This document shows, in pieces, positions 35,356-44,369 of a DNA stretch of 64,000 nucleotides (its first letter is position 1; every line of letters begins with the position of its first letter). The notes under the pieces are model-generated. The model made no database searches and was not told the DNA's origin. It was given only the letters and a program-made list of their open reading frames with translations. Origin of the DNA: Bryobacterales bacterium (lineage in GTDB: Bacteria > Acidobacteriota > Terriglobia > Bryobacterales > Bryobacteraceae). Position numbers and translations under genes: made by a program. Location: positions 62,001 to 126,000 of the forward strand of contig JADJWL010000003.1 of the NCBI GenBank assembly GCA_016716385.1, read 5' to 3'.

Positions 35356-37865
35356 GTTGGGACCGTCCGGCAATGCTCGCAGTCGCGCTGCTTCCCGTGC
35401 TGTGGGCTCTGTGGCTGTGGCCGCGGTCCTCGCGGCGTCTCATGCTGGTGCTGAAAGCTCTGTCTCTGGCGGCCATTGCGCTGGCTCTGGCGGAACCGCG
35501 CATGCTGGTGTACGAATCGAAGGTGGCGCTGGCCGTCCTTGCCGACACCTCCGCCAGCGTTTCGCCCGCCGGCCTGGCCGGCGCATCGGGAATCGCGACC
35601 GAGGCGGAGGCGGCGCGGGGACGCCATTGGATGCGGCTGGTCCCGTTCGCCAGGGCGGCGCGTCCCGCCGATGGCAGCGAGCGCGAAGACCGCCGCTGGG
35701 CGTTGCGGCCGGCCGCCGGCGAGGGCGGACGCGCCACCAATCTTGAGACCTCGGTCCGCGAGGCGATCGCTCTGCTGCCCGCGGGCCTGGTGCCGCGTCT
35801 GGCGGTGATCTCCGACGGCAACGAGAACGTGGGCACGGCCGTTCGCGCCGTCTGGCAGGCCCGCCAACTGGGCATTCCGATCGACACGTACCGCGCCGAG
35901 GGACGGCCCCGGCCGCGGCTCGAAGTGGAATCCGTGGTGATGCCGTCGCGCGTCTTCGCCGGGGAGCGTTTCCCGATCGATGTCGTGCTGCGCGCGCCGG
36001 ACAGTGTGGCATCGCCCGTCCGCGCCGCGGTCGAACTGTCGGCCGAAGGCAAAGCACTGGGCACGAGCGACCTCCAACTCCGTTCCGGGTCCAACGCCTT
36101 CCGCCTCTATGCCACGGTCGCCGCCGCCGGAGCCGTGGACCTGGCGTGCGTGATTCGAGCGGGCGAACTCGGCGAGGCGCGCTTCGAGCAGGCCCTGACG
36201 CTCCGCCAGCCCAAGGCTCTGCTGATCTCTGCCGAGTCGGTCGAGACAGACCGGCCGCTCACCGAATTGCTGCGCGCCAACCAGTTCGACGTAACGCGGG
36301 TCAACACAGCGGCTCCCGGCCCGCTGGACGCGTACCACCTGGCCGTGATCAACAACTGGGATCCCGGAACGATCCCGGCCGAGGCCAAGCAGGCTTTCGA
36401 GGACTTCGTCAAACAGGGCGGCGGATTGCTCTGGGTGGGCGGCGACCGCAATCTGTACGAGGAGAAGAACGCTCCGGAAGATCCTCTGGAACGGCTCCTC
36501 CCTGCCCGGCTCGCCCCGCCCCGTTCGCCGGAAGGGACGGCGGTTGTGCTGATCATCGACAAATCCTCGTCGATGGAAGGCAAGAAGATGGAGCTGGCGC
36601 GGCTCGCGGCCGCGGGCGTCATCGAGAATTTGCGGCCGATCGACATGATCGGCGTGCTCATCTTCGACAATACGCACGAGTGGACCGTGCCCATCCGCCG
36701 CGCGCAGGACCGGGCTCTGCTCAAGCGCCTGGTCGCCGGCATCGCGGCCGACGGCGGAACGCAGATCGCGCCGGCGCTGGCCGAAGCGTATCAGCGCATC
36801 GCACCGGTCAACGCCACGTACAAACACATCGTGCTGTTGACAGACGGCATCTCCGAGGAAGGCGACAGCCTGCAGGTGGCCCGCGACGCGTCCGACAACC
36901 GCGTCACAATCTCGACCGTGGGACTGGGACAGGACGTGAACCGCGCGTACCTCGAAAAGATCGCCTCCTTCGCCAACGGCAAGGCCTATCTGCTGAACGA
37001 TCCGACAGCCCTCGAACAGATTCTGCTGCGCGACGTCATGGAGCACACCGGATCGACGACCGTGGAGCGGCCTGTCCAGCCGGCGGTGGTGCGGGAAGCG
37101 GAGGTTCTTGCGGGGGTCGGGGTGGAGGCAGCCCCGCCGCTGCTGGGGTACGTGCGGTTCATCGCGAAGCCAAGCGCGGAGACGCTGTTGAATATCGAAG
37201 CCCGCGACCCGCTCCTCGTTCGCTGGCAATACGGTCTCGGCCGTGCAGCGGTGTTTGCGTCCGACGCCAAGGGCCGCTGGGCCACGAACTGGCTGCGGTG
37301 GCAGGGCTTCGACCGCTTCTGGGCAAACCTTGCGCGCGACCTGCTGCCGCGTTCGGAAGCCGCGGGCGCCACCGTCGAGTACAATGCCGCGAACGATGAA
37401 CTGATCGCCGACTACCGTCTGCCTCCCGGCGCTCCGGAACCGGCGACGCTTCCCGACGTGTTCGTCTTCGGCCCGGGGGGATTCCAGCGCGCGGCAACGC
37501 CGCAGAAGGCCGGCTCCAGGCACTACCAGGTGCGGATGCCGATGGGGGGCCGGCAGGGACTGTTCCGCCTCCGGCCGCTCGAGGAATCCCGCGCGTTCCC
37601 GGAAATCGGGCTCTACCGGCAGGAGCCGGAAATGTCCGACTACGGGACGAACGAGTTCCTGCTGCGGCAGATCGCGGCCTCGACCGGCGGACGTTTCGAG
37701 CCGCGGCCGCGCGATCTGTTCGAAGCCGGCGGGCGCAGCGTTCCCGCGACGATGGACCTGTGGCCCGCTTTCCTGGTGCTGGCGATCCTGCTGAACCTTG
37801 CCGAGCTCCTGTGGCGCAAAGGTCCGGGGCTGATGGAGGCCGTCCGCGGATCCGGCGGGCGTTGA
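35352..37865 (+). CDS. VWA / glutamine-amidotransferase-like membrane protein
   Basis: 837 residues. Two helices begin the protein (MLAVALLPVLWALWLWP, ALSLAAIALALAEPRM). Two VWA-like parts are present: an early one (VALAVLADTSASVSPAGL) and a complete one with MIDAS VVLIIDKSSSMEGKKM and LLTDGISEEGDS. A GATase1-like segment lies between them (YHLAVINNWDPGTIP, GGGLLWVGGDRNLYE). A final helix (AFLVLAILLNLAELLW) anchors the C-terminus. It is the last gene of the MoxR operon. The metal site of the second VWA appears intact (DxSxS), unlike the first gene's. Function is inferred to be envelope-stress or complex assembly. Confidence 0.8.
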   Translation: MSWDRPAMLAVALLPVLWALWLWPRSSRRLMLVLKALSLAAIALALAEPRMLVYESKVALAVLADTSASVSPAGLAGASGIATEAEAARGRHWMRLVPFARAARPADGSEREDRRWALRPAAGEGGRATNLETSVREAIALLPAGLVPRLAVISDGNENVGTAVRAVWQARQLGIPIDTYRAEGRPRPRLEVESVVMPSRVFAGERFPIDVVLRAPDSVASPVRAAVELSAEGKALGTSDLQLRSGSNAFRLYATVAAAGAVDLACVIRAGELGEARFEQALTLRQPKALLISAESVETDRPLTELLRANQFDVTRVNTAAPGPLDAYHLAVINNWDPGTIPAEAKQAFEDFVKQGGGLLWVGGDRNLYEEKNAPEDPLERLLPARLAPPRSPEGTAVVLIIDKSSSMEGKKMELARLAAAGVIENLRPIDMIGVLIFDNTHEWTVPIRRAQDRALLKRLVAGIAADGGTQIAPALAEAYQRIAPVNATYKHIVLLTDGISEEGDSLQVARDASDNRVTISTVGLGQDVNRAYLEKIASFANGKAYLLNDPTALEQILLRDVMEHTGSTTVERPVQPAVVREAEVLAGVGVEAAPPLLGYVRFIAKPSAETLLNIEARDPLLVRWQYGLGRAAVFASDAKGRWATNWLRWQGFDRFWANLARDLLPRSEAAGATVEYNAANDELIADYRLPPGAPEPATLPDVFVFGPGGFQRAATPQKAGSRHYQVRMPMGGRQGLFRLRPLEESRAFPEIGLYRQEPEMSDYGTNEFLLRQIAASTGGRFEPRPRDLFEAGGRSVPATMDLWPAFLVLAILLNLAELLWRKGPGLMEAVRGSGGR

Positions 37866-37927
37866 AGCGCATCCGGCCTGTACGGTACACTGGGGCAACC
37901 CTACAGGAAAAGAGGTACTGACTTTCC

Positions 37928-39100
37928 ATGCCCAATCGCCGCCGTTTCATTCAAGGACTATCCGCCGCGCCGCTTGCGGGCGGGGTCACGCTGGGAGCGC
38001 CAGGCAAGCGCGACTACTTCAAGGAACTGGGCATCCGGCCGTTCATCAACGCCGCCGGGACGTACACCACGCTCACTGCGTCTCTGATGTGGCCCGAGGT
38101 CGTGCAGGCCATCGAGTACGCGTCGAAGCACTTTGTCCACCTGATCGAACTGCACGACAAGGTGGGAGAACGAATCGCGCAGTTGACCGGATCGGAAGCG
38201 GCGATGGTGACGGCGGGAGCTTCGAGCGCCCTGACGCTTGGAACCGCCGCCTGCATGACCGGCAAGAATCAGGAGTTCATCCGCCGTCTGCCGGACACGG
38301 CCGGGATGAAGACCGAGGTCCTGATTCAGAAGTCGCACCGCTACGGCTATGACCACGCGGTGCGCAATTGTGGAACCCGGTTCGTCGAAGTAGAGACGCG
38401 CGAGGAACTGGAGCGGGCCGTGGGTCCGAACACGGTCATGATGCTCTACTTCAACGCCGCCGAGCCGAACGGCCAGATCAAGGCGGAAGAGTTCGTCGCG
38501 CTTGGGAAGAAGCACAATCTCCCGACATTCAACGATGCCGCGGCGGACGTACCGCCGGTGAGCAACCTATCGAAGTACCAGAAGATGGGCTTTGACCTGG
38601 TGACGTTCTCAGGCGGCAAGGGCATCAAGGGACCGCAGAGCGCCGGACTGCTGCTGGGCCGCAAGGACCTCATCGAAGCGGCGCGGCTCAACGGGCCGCC
38701 GTACAGCGATTCGATCGGCCGCGGCATGAAGGTCAACAAGGAAGAACTGCTGGGCATGATGGTGGCGGTCGAGAACTTCGTGAACCGCGACCAAACCGCG
38801 GTGTGGAATGAATGGGAGAAGCGGTGCAAGCAGATTGCCGACCTCGTGAAGCCGGTGGGCGGAATCGAGACGGAAGTCTTCGTGCCGGAAATCGCCAACG
38901 CGGTCCCGCATCTGAAGATCTCCTGGGACCAGTCGAAGCTGAAGGCCTCGGAAGTGGTCCGCAAGCTGCGCGAAGGTGAGCCGTCGATCGAGGTTCGCCC
39001 CGGTTCGCGCGATGCGCTGTACGTGGCCGTGTGGATGCTGGAGAAGGGCGAAGCGGAAATCGTGGGGCGGCGGATCCGCGAGATCCTGAAGCAAGCGTAA
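37928..39100 (+). CDS. SelA-like / aminotransferase-class PLP enzyme with Tat-type leader
   Basis: 390 residues. An N-terminal leader (MPNRRRFIQGLSAAPLAGG) has the Tat twin-arginine form. The rest resembles L-seryl-tRNA(Sec) selenium transferase-like proteins: FINAAGTYTTLTASLMWPEV, MVTAGASSALTLGTAACM, DAAADVPPVSNLSKY and the PLP-lysine segment TFSGGKGIKGPQSAGLLLGR. True SelA makes selenocysteinyl-tRNA in the cytosol; an exported relative more likely acts as an ammonia-lyase or racemase on an amino sugar or amino acid. A TACACT -10-like hexamer lies about 40 bases upstream. A strong terminator follows. Confidence 0.82.
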   Translation: MPNRRRFIQGLSAAPLAGGVTLGAPGKRDYFKELGIRPFINAAGTYTTLTASLMWPEVVQAIEYASKHFVHLIELHDKVGERIAQLTGSEAAMVTAGASSALTLGTAACMTGKNQEFIRRLPDTAGMKTEVLIQKSHRYGYDHAVRNCGTRFVEVETREELERAVGPNTVMMLYFNAAEPNGQIKAEEFVALGKKHNLPTFNDAAADVPPVSNLSKYQKMGFDLVTFSGGKGIKGPQSAGLLLGRKDLIEAARLNGPPYSDSIGRGMKVNKEELLGMMVAVENFVNRDQTAVWNEWEKRCKQIADLVKPVGGIETEVFVPEIANAVPHLKISWDQSKLKASEVVRKLREGEPSIEVRPGSRDALYVAVWMLEKGEAEIVGRRIREILKQA

Positions 39101-39123
39101 GTCTTGGCTTTCTCTATTTTCCG

Positions 39124-39153
39124 GGCGCCGGTGAAACCTCGCCGGCGCCTTTT
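39124..39153 (+). terminator. Rho-independent terminator
   Basis: GGCGCCGG (39124-39131) pairs perfectly with CCGGCGCC (39142-39149) around a 10-base loop, followed by TTTT. It lies 24 bases after the SelA-like stop and just before the DksA-type gene. Confidence 0.75.
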
Positions 39154-39162
39154 CCGTCTTAC

Positions 39163-39564
39163 ATGCAAATGAAAATGGCGAAAAGGCAACAAGCCGGAAG
39201 TTCGCGTTTCGTTAAGGCTTTGCATGCCAAGGCGGAAGAGTTGAGCCGGTCCCTTTCCGCGAAGCATCCTGCACGAGTCATGGGGCGGCTGGAAGATCCT
39301 TCGGACGAAGGAGACTTGAGCCTGCACAGCCACGAGGAATGGATTTTCACCAACCGGAATATGCTGGACGCGCAGATCCTGCGCGAGGTGAAGGCGGCGT
39401 TAAAGCGCGCCGCGGATGGCGGATTCGGCGTCTGTCTCGAGTGCGGCGAACCGATCTCGCCCAAACGCCTCGAGGCGCTTCCCTGGGCCCGTTATTGCGT
39501 TCCTTGCCAGGAGATGCAAGGGCAGAGCGCGGAGCAGGGAGAAGCCGCCGAAGCGGCTTCCTGA
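39163..39564 (+). CDS. DksA/TraR-type zinc-finger protein
   Basis: 133 residues. A basic N-terminus and coiled-coil-like region (SRFVKALHAKAEELSRSL, LDAQILREVKAALKRA) precede a four-cysteine zinc finger (GVCLECGEPISPKRLEALPWARYCVPC), the hallmark of the DksA/TraR family, which enters the secondary channel of RNA polymerase. ATG 39163 lies just after the terminator of the preceding gene. Its stop is 4 bases from the stop of the convergent HMA gene. Confidence 0.85.
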   Translation: MQMKMAKRQQAGSSRFVKALHAKAEELSRSLSAKHPARVMGRLEDPSDEGDLSLHSHEEWIFTNRNMLDAQILREVKAALKRAADGGFGVCLECGEPISPKRLEALPWARYCVPCQEMQGQSAEQGEAAEAAS

Positions 39565-39568
39565 ACCG

Positions 39569-40078
39569 TCACTCGTCTTCGTCCTCAAAACGAGCGGTCC
39601 TGACGCGGAGAATATCGTGGCCGGAAGGAGCGGTCTTCTTCGGCACGTCTCCTTCCACGACGATTCTGTCTTCGCCGGCGGTCCCGATGAGCTTCCGGAT
39701 CGCGGGGTGCTGCGGAACGTCGAGCGGGAAGCGCAACTTCGCCGCGTCGCACACCAGCACGGCGGATCCCTCTTCTGTTCTGACTTCTCCCACGACCTGA
39801 ATGCGGGCGTCTTCGGGCGTGTAGCCCAAGCCCTTGAGAGCGTCTCTGAGCCTGTCCAGCGTGACCGTGTTGCCGCGGGCCAGGGAGATCTCAACGACGC
39901 CTTCAGCGGCGCGGTATTCGGTTGCCTGCACTCCCCGCACCCGCCGCAGAGCGGTCGGCACGGACTTGACACAGGAAGCGCAATCGAGACCGGAGACCCG
40001 GATCTCGACGACGCGCAGTTCCGCTCCCGCGGGCCATGACAGTAAGGCGATCACCAGCGCCGGCAGGACTCGCATCAT
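39569..40078 (-). CDS. Exported heavy-metal-associated (HMA) domain protein
   Basis: 169 residues with a signal peptide (MMRVLPALVIALLSWPAGA). An HMA fold follows with the metal-binding GLDCASCVKSVPTAL motif and LRDALKGLGYTPEDARI. The second half has no known domain. It probably binds copper or another soft metal in the periplasm. Convergent with the DksA-type gene; 22 bases upstream of it lies the cupin-like gene's stop on the same strand. Confidence 0.82.
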   Translation of the reverse strand: MMRVLPALVIALLSWPAGAELRVVEIRVSGLDCASCVKSVPTALRRVRGVQATEYRAAEGVVEISLARGNTVTLDRLRDALKGLGYTPEDARIQVVGEVRTEEGSAVLVCDAAKLRFPLDVPQHPAIRKLIGTAGEDRIVVEGDVPKKTAPSGHDILRVRTARFEDEDE

Positions 40079-40099
40079 TCCGCCAGCATACCAGCACTG

Positions 40100-40999
40100 C
40101 TACCGGGAGAAGACGCGCGGGTTCGACAGGCCCCAAGCAAGATCGGGAGGAACGAACACGTACTGCTGCTGGCCGACCGCGCGCGTTTCGGCTCCCGGCG
40201 CCGAGAATTGCACGCTTCCTTGAAGCACGTACACGTGAGTGGCTCCCGGAATGCGGATCAAGGGCGTCCGCGCGCCGCGCCGCAGCCGGACCAGTTGCTG
40301 CGTGGAGCCGAGCGCGTCGTCGCGATCGATCAGCTTGAAATCGACGCCATCCGGCCATCCGGCGCCCGGGAACTTGCGCCGGGCCGGGATCCATGGAATG
40401 GCCGACGGCACGCGTCCGAAGGTGCGAATCCACTCGTCCCCGGTGAGACCGGGAGGCACTTCGGGCCCGATGGTGCCGATGGGCACGAGGTCGACGTCCG
40501 GAAAGGGATGCGCCTTCGGCCCCCAGAAGAGCACCTGAAACGTGTCGAGCGCGACATCCGGGCCGAAGTTGGCTCCGCGCTTTAAGGTGGTCGCCAGCGC
40601 GGCGGTCGAGTCCTCCGTCACTTCGGTCTCGCGGACCACTCCCCGGATGAGAAGCACCTTGTAGTCGACGCGGTAGATGCGGTGCGGACCGGGAAGACCT
40701 TCGTGCTGGGTCACCAGTTGGAACGTGTCGTCCGGCTCGGAATGAAGGTCCTGGCGGACGAACTCCGGGGGGAATCCGTTTTCCAGCGGAATGGGCGGGA
40801 GCGTCGCCGGGTCGCGATAGTCCAGCCGCAGGAGGGAGGCCGGGGAATTGGCGGCGCCGGCAGGCTGAATCCGCGGATCGGCGCTGCCCTTGGACGTCAT
40901 CAGGTACACGACCGCTTCATCGGGCCTTCCGCCCCACTGCGCTGAGCAAACGGAAGCGAGGAGAGTGCAAAGAACCGGCACGAGCCGCATGATTGGCAT
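40100..40999 (-). CDS. Exported cupin-like / DUF4437-type protein
   Basis: 299 residues with a signal peptide (MRLVPVLCTLLASVCSA). The C-terminal part shows a cupin-like pattern (VRLRRGARTPLIRIPGATHVYVLQGSVQF, QQQYVFVPPDLAWGL). An N-terminal domain of similar size is not recognised. No metal-ligand histidine cluster is obvious. The start is ambiguous between ATG 40999 and ATG 40990. It is divergent from imuA. Confidence 0.5.
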   Translation of the reverse strand: MPIMRLVPVLCTLLASVCSAQWGGRPDEAVVYLMTSKGSADPRIQPAGAANSPASLLRLDYRDPATLPPIPLENGFPPEFVRQDLHSEPDDTFQLVTQHEGLPGPHRIYRVDYKVLLIRGVVRETEVTEDSTAALATTLKRGANFGPDVALDTFQVLFWGPKAHPFPDVDLVPIGTIGPEVPPGLTGDEWIRTFGRVPSAIPWIPARRKFPGAGWPDGVDFKLIDRDDALGSTQQLVRLRRGARTPLIRIPGATHVYVLQGSVQFSAPGAETRAVGQQQYVFVPPDLAWGLSNPRVFSR

Positions 41000-41079
41000 C
41001 GTACCGCATCGAGCCGCATGAATCTTGACAGGCTCCACGATTCAGCCCATACTTTCCAATAGGCGAACAAAAAGCGAAT

Positions 41080-41754
41080 ATGAGAACGAATGCCGCCCTT
41101 CAGGCAGTGCTCCAAGGCCGTTTTGCCTCCGAGTTCGGACTCCGGCCGCAGCTTCCGCCGGACGTGCTGCCGCTGGGGATCCCGGAGGTGGATGCGCTGT
41201 GCGGGGGGCTGCCGCGGGGGGCGCTGACCGAGATCACCGGACCCGCCTCGTCGGGCTGCACCAGCCTGCTGTGCGCGGCGCTGGCGCAAGCCACGGCGGA
41301 CGAGGAGACATGCGCGCTGGTGGACGTGACCGACGCGTTCGATCCGGAGTCGGCCGCCGCCGCCGGGGTGGTGCTGCCGCGGCTGCTGTGGATCCGCTGC
41401 AACGGCAATGCGGAAAAGGCGCTGCGGGCGGCGGACCTGCTGTTGCAGGCGGGCGGCTTCGGGCTGGTGGCCATGGATCTGGCCGACGTCCCGCCGGGGG
41501 ACGGACGCCGCATTTCGCTTTCCTCCTGGTACCGCTTCCGGCGCAGCGTCGAATCGACACGCACGATCTTTCTCGTCTCCGGCCAGGAGCCGTACGCCCG
41601 GCAGTGCGCGTCGCTGGCGCTCGAAGCCGGTCCCGTGCAGGCGGAGTGGAGCGGGCGGCAGTTGGAGGGCGTCTGGCTGCCGGTACGGCGCCGCAAGCCC
41701 GTGGGCGTGGCGATGGAGGCGCGCCTGCGGTGGAAGCCGGAGATCGCGGGGTGA
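41080..41754 (+). CDS. imuA: ImuA-like RecA-family protein (translesion mutagenesis)
   Basis: 224 residues. The RecA-like fold begins with LPLGIPEVDALCGGLPRGALTEITGPASSGCTSLL, in which the P-loop lysine is replaced by Cys, as seen in ImuA proteins that no longer act as ATPases. It pairs with ImuB directly downstream. TTGACA at about 41026 with a following CATACT could be a promoter; no classic LexA box was found. It is the first gene of an imuA-imuB pair. Confidence 0.82.
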   Translation: MRTNAALQAVLQGRFASEFGLRPQLPPDVLPLGIPEVDALCGGLPRGALTEITGPASSGCTSLLCAALAQATADEETCALVDVTDAFDPESAAAAGVVLPRLLWIRCNGNAEKALRAADLLLQAGGFGLVAMDLADVPPGDGRRISLSSWYRFRRSVESTRTIFLVSGQEPYARQCASLALEAGPVQAEWSGRQLEGVWLPVRRRKPVGVAMEARLRWKPEIAG

Positions 41755-41758
41755 CGCC

Positions 41759-42991
41759 ATGTTTGCCTGTCTGGTGGGACCCGGCGCCGCCGGTATCGAC
41801 TGGCTGGAGGAGTTCACGCCGCGCTACGAACGCGCCGGGGAGGACGCCGTCGTCCTTGACCTGGCCGGTATGGGCCGCGTGCTGGGGGCTCCGGCTGAGA
41901 TCGCCCGGCGGCTGGCGGAGCGGGCGGGCGGCGGTGTGCGCGTGGCCGTGGCCGCGCATCGCGACGCCGCGCTCTATGCGGCGCGCGGCTTCGCCGGCGT
42001 GACGGTGCTGGCGCCGGGCGAGGAGGCGTCGCGCCTGGGCCCTTTGCCCGTGGAACTCCTCGACCCGCCCGCGGAGTTGCTCGAGACGCTCGACCGCTGG
42101 GGGATCCGCACGCTGCGGGACCTGGCCGCGCTGCCGGCCACGGGCGTGGCGGAGCGCCTGGGCGCGGCGGGCGTCCGGCTGTGGAAACTGGCCCGGGGAG
42201 AGGGTCTGTCCCCCTTCCGGCCGGAGGCGGAGGAGGCACGCTGCGCCGCCTCGCTCGAACTTGACCATCCCATCGACGCACTCGAACCGCTGTCGTTCGT
42301 GCTGTCGCGCCTGCTGCGGGACCTCCACGACCGGTTGGAGCAGCGCGCGCTCGCGGTCCTGAGCCTGCGCGTGTCGCTCCAGCTCGATGCCGCCCCGGTG
42401 CACGAGCGCACGCTGCGCCTGCCCGTCCCGCTGCGGGATCCGCTGACGCTGCTGAAGCTGCTGCAGCTTGACCTGACGGCGCATCCGCCCACCGCCGCCG
42501 TGCTCGCGGTTGAGATGGAGGCCGAACCGGCGCCGCCCCGTCCCGCGCAGCACGGGCTCTTCCTGCCGCCCTCGCCCGAGCCGGAGCGCCTGGAGTTGAC
42601 GCTGGCGCGGCTGGCGGCGCTGGTGGGCGAAGGCAACGTCGGGGCGGCGGAACTGCTCGACACGCACCGTCCGGGGGCCTACCGCACGGTTCCGTTCACG
42701 GCCGGAGCGGGAGGCGAGGCGCACCCGCGGCGTCCGCGGCTGGTGTTTCGCACCTTCCGCCCGCCGCGTCCGGTGCGGGTCGTCTGCGCGGACGGGGTGC
42801 CGGAGGCGGTGCTGTCCAGGGGCGCGCGGCAGGAGATCGCCGCCACCGCCGGACCCTGGCGGACGTCCGGCGACTGGTGGCGCGGCAACGCCTGGGCGCG
42901 CGATGACTGGGATGTCGCGTTCGCCGACGGTACGCTGCACCGGCTCTCGCAGCGGTCCGGCCGCTGGTTTCTTGCGGGCCGGTATGACTGA
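41759..42991 (+). CDS. imuB: ImuB-like Y-family DNA polymerase relative
   Basis: 410 residues, shorter than usual ImuB (about 500). ImuB is a catalytically inactive Y-family polymerase that links ImuA and DnaE2 to the beta clamp during SOS mutagenesis. Visible parts: LGPLPVELLDPPAELLETLDRWGIRTLRDLAALP (helix-hairpin-helix thumb), LELDHPIDALEPLSFVLSRLLRDL and the little-finger region VLSLRVSLQLD. The acidic catalytic residues are absent, as in the family. It starts 4 bases after imuA. No dnaE2 follows; a Fic gene comes next. Confidence 0.85.
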   Translation: MFACLVGPGAAGIDWLEEFTPRYERAGEDAVVLDLAGMGRVLGAPAEIARRLAERAGGGVRVAVAAHRDAALYAARGFAGVTVLAPGEEASRLGPLPVELLDPPAELLETLDRWGIRTLRDLAALPATGVAERLGAAGVRLWKLARGEGLSPFRPEAEEARCAASLELDHPIDALEPLSFVLSRLLRDLHDRLEQRALAVLSLRVSLQLDAAPVHERTLRLPVPLRDPLTLLKLLQLDLTAHPPTAAVLAVEMEAEPAPPRPAQHGLFLPPSPEPERLELTLARLAALVGEGNVGAAELLDTHRPGAYRTVPFTAGAGGEAHPRRPRLVFRTFRPPRPVRVVCADGVPEAVLSRGARQEIAATAGPWRTSGDWWRGNAWARDDWDVAFADGTLHRLSQRSGRWFLAGRYD

Positions 42992-43102
42992 TCCATGCAA
43001 TTTCGCGATTCGGTTGGCTGCCAAGCCCGGCCAGACAAGCGGCCAAAGTGGCAGCCACTGAGGCGCTTCACTTCGAGACAAGTAACTGATATACAGGTAT
43101 CT

Positions 43103-44341
43103 ATGAAGGAGAAGGATGCGGACAGAAAAGCGGCCACAAATCCGGCAGACCGGCACGAGCCGGTCTCGCTGATGGAGCCGCTCGTCCTGACGGACAGCTC
43201 GCGCCACCGCGGGGACCTGAACGACCTTGCCTTCGATCTCGCCCAACGATCCGCGGGCTTCCGGCGCAGCCTGCCGGACAGCCTGCTCACCTCGCTGGCC
43301 ACGCTGGTCCGCTCGACGAACTGCTACTACTCCAACCTCATTGAGGGCCACGCGACCCACCCGGTCGATATCGAACGCGCGCTGAAAGAAGACTACAGCG
43401 AGGATGCGAAGAAACGCGACCTGCAGATGGAGGCCCGAGCCCACATCGCCGTGCAACGCTGGATCGATGCAGGCGGCCTGCGGGGCCGGGCGGTGGAAGC
43501 CGCGAGCCTGCTTGAGATTCACAGGCGCTTCTGCGAACTGCTGCCCGAAGATCTGCTCTTCATGGAGGACCCGGTAACGAAAGAGCGCATGCGCGTGATC
43601 CCCGGCGAGCTGCGCGCGCGCGATGTCGAGGTGGGGACGCACGTCGCCGTCAGCCCCGGCGCGCTGCCGCGCTTTCTGGAGCGCTTTCAGCAGGTTTATG
43701 GCGGCCTTGGCCGGGCGGACGCCATTCTCTCGGCGGCGGCGGCGCATCACCGCCTGCTCTGGATTCACCCCTTCCTCGACGGCAACGGGCGCGTCGCCCG
43801 GCTGATGTCCCACGCGGTCCTGCTGGACCTGCTCGGTAGCGGCGCGGTGTGGTCGGTGGCGCGCGGCCTGGCGCGCAATGTGCAGGACTACAAGCGCCAT
43901 CTCGCCAACTGCGATCAGCCGCGCCGCAACGATCTCGACGGGCGCGGGAACCTGAGCGAAGAGGCCCTCGCTGAGTTCACGCGCTTTTTCCTGACCCTGT
44001 GCATCGACCAGGTCGCCTTCATGGAAGGCCTGATGCAGCCCGGACGCCTGCGCGCGCGCATCGCGCTGTGGGCGGAGGAAGAGATTCGTCTGGGCGCCCT
44101 GCCCCCGAAATCCGGAGCCATTCTCGAAGCCGTGCTCTACCGGGGCGAACTGCCACGCGGCGAGCCCGCGGGCGTCACGGGCGGCAGCGAGCGCAACGCG
44201 CGGCGCATGGTTGCTGCCCTGACCAGCGCCGGCGTGCTGACGTCTGAAAGCTCGCGAGCGCCCTTGCGCCTCGCCTTCCCCGCCACCCTCGCCGCTCGCT
44301 GGATGCCAGGGCTGTTTCCGGAGCAACTTGCACCTCAGTGA
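43103..44341 (+). CDS. Fic-family protein (adenylyltransferase, AMPylator)
   Basis: 412 residues. The Fic motif HPFLDGNGR (222-230) is complete, so AMP transfer to a target protein is predicted. An inhibitory motif SNLIEG (77-82) of the S/TxxxE(G/N) type lies N-terminal, placing it in class II, where the Glu blocks ATP until displaced. The C-terminal part looks like a winged helix. ATG 43103 is chosen; an in-frame start at 42995 lacks support. It comes 112 bases after imuB. Confidence 0.88.
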   Translation: MKEKDADRKAATNPADRHEPVSLMEPLVLTDSSRHRGDLNDLAFDLAQRSAGFRRSLPDSLLTSLATLVRSTNCYYSNLIEGHATHPVDIERALKEDYSEDAKKRDLQMEARAHIAVQRWIDAGGLRGRAVEAASLLEIHRRFCELLPEDLLFMEDPVTKERMRVIPGELRARDVEVGTHVAVSPGALPRFLERFQQVYGGLGRADAILSAAAAHHRLLWIHPFLDGNGRVARLMSHAVLLDLLGSGAVWSVARGLARNVQDYKRHLANCDQPRRNDLDGRGNLSEEALAEFTRFFLTLCIDQVAFMEGLMQPGRLRARIALWAEEEIRLGALPPKSGAILEAVLYRGELPRGEPAGVTGGSERNARRMVAALTSAGVLTSESSRAPLRLAFPATLAARWMPGLFPEQLAPQ

Positions 44342-44369
44342 GCGCGGCGCGTGGACGCAGGGTGTTGTG

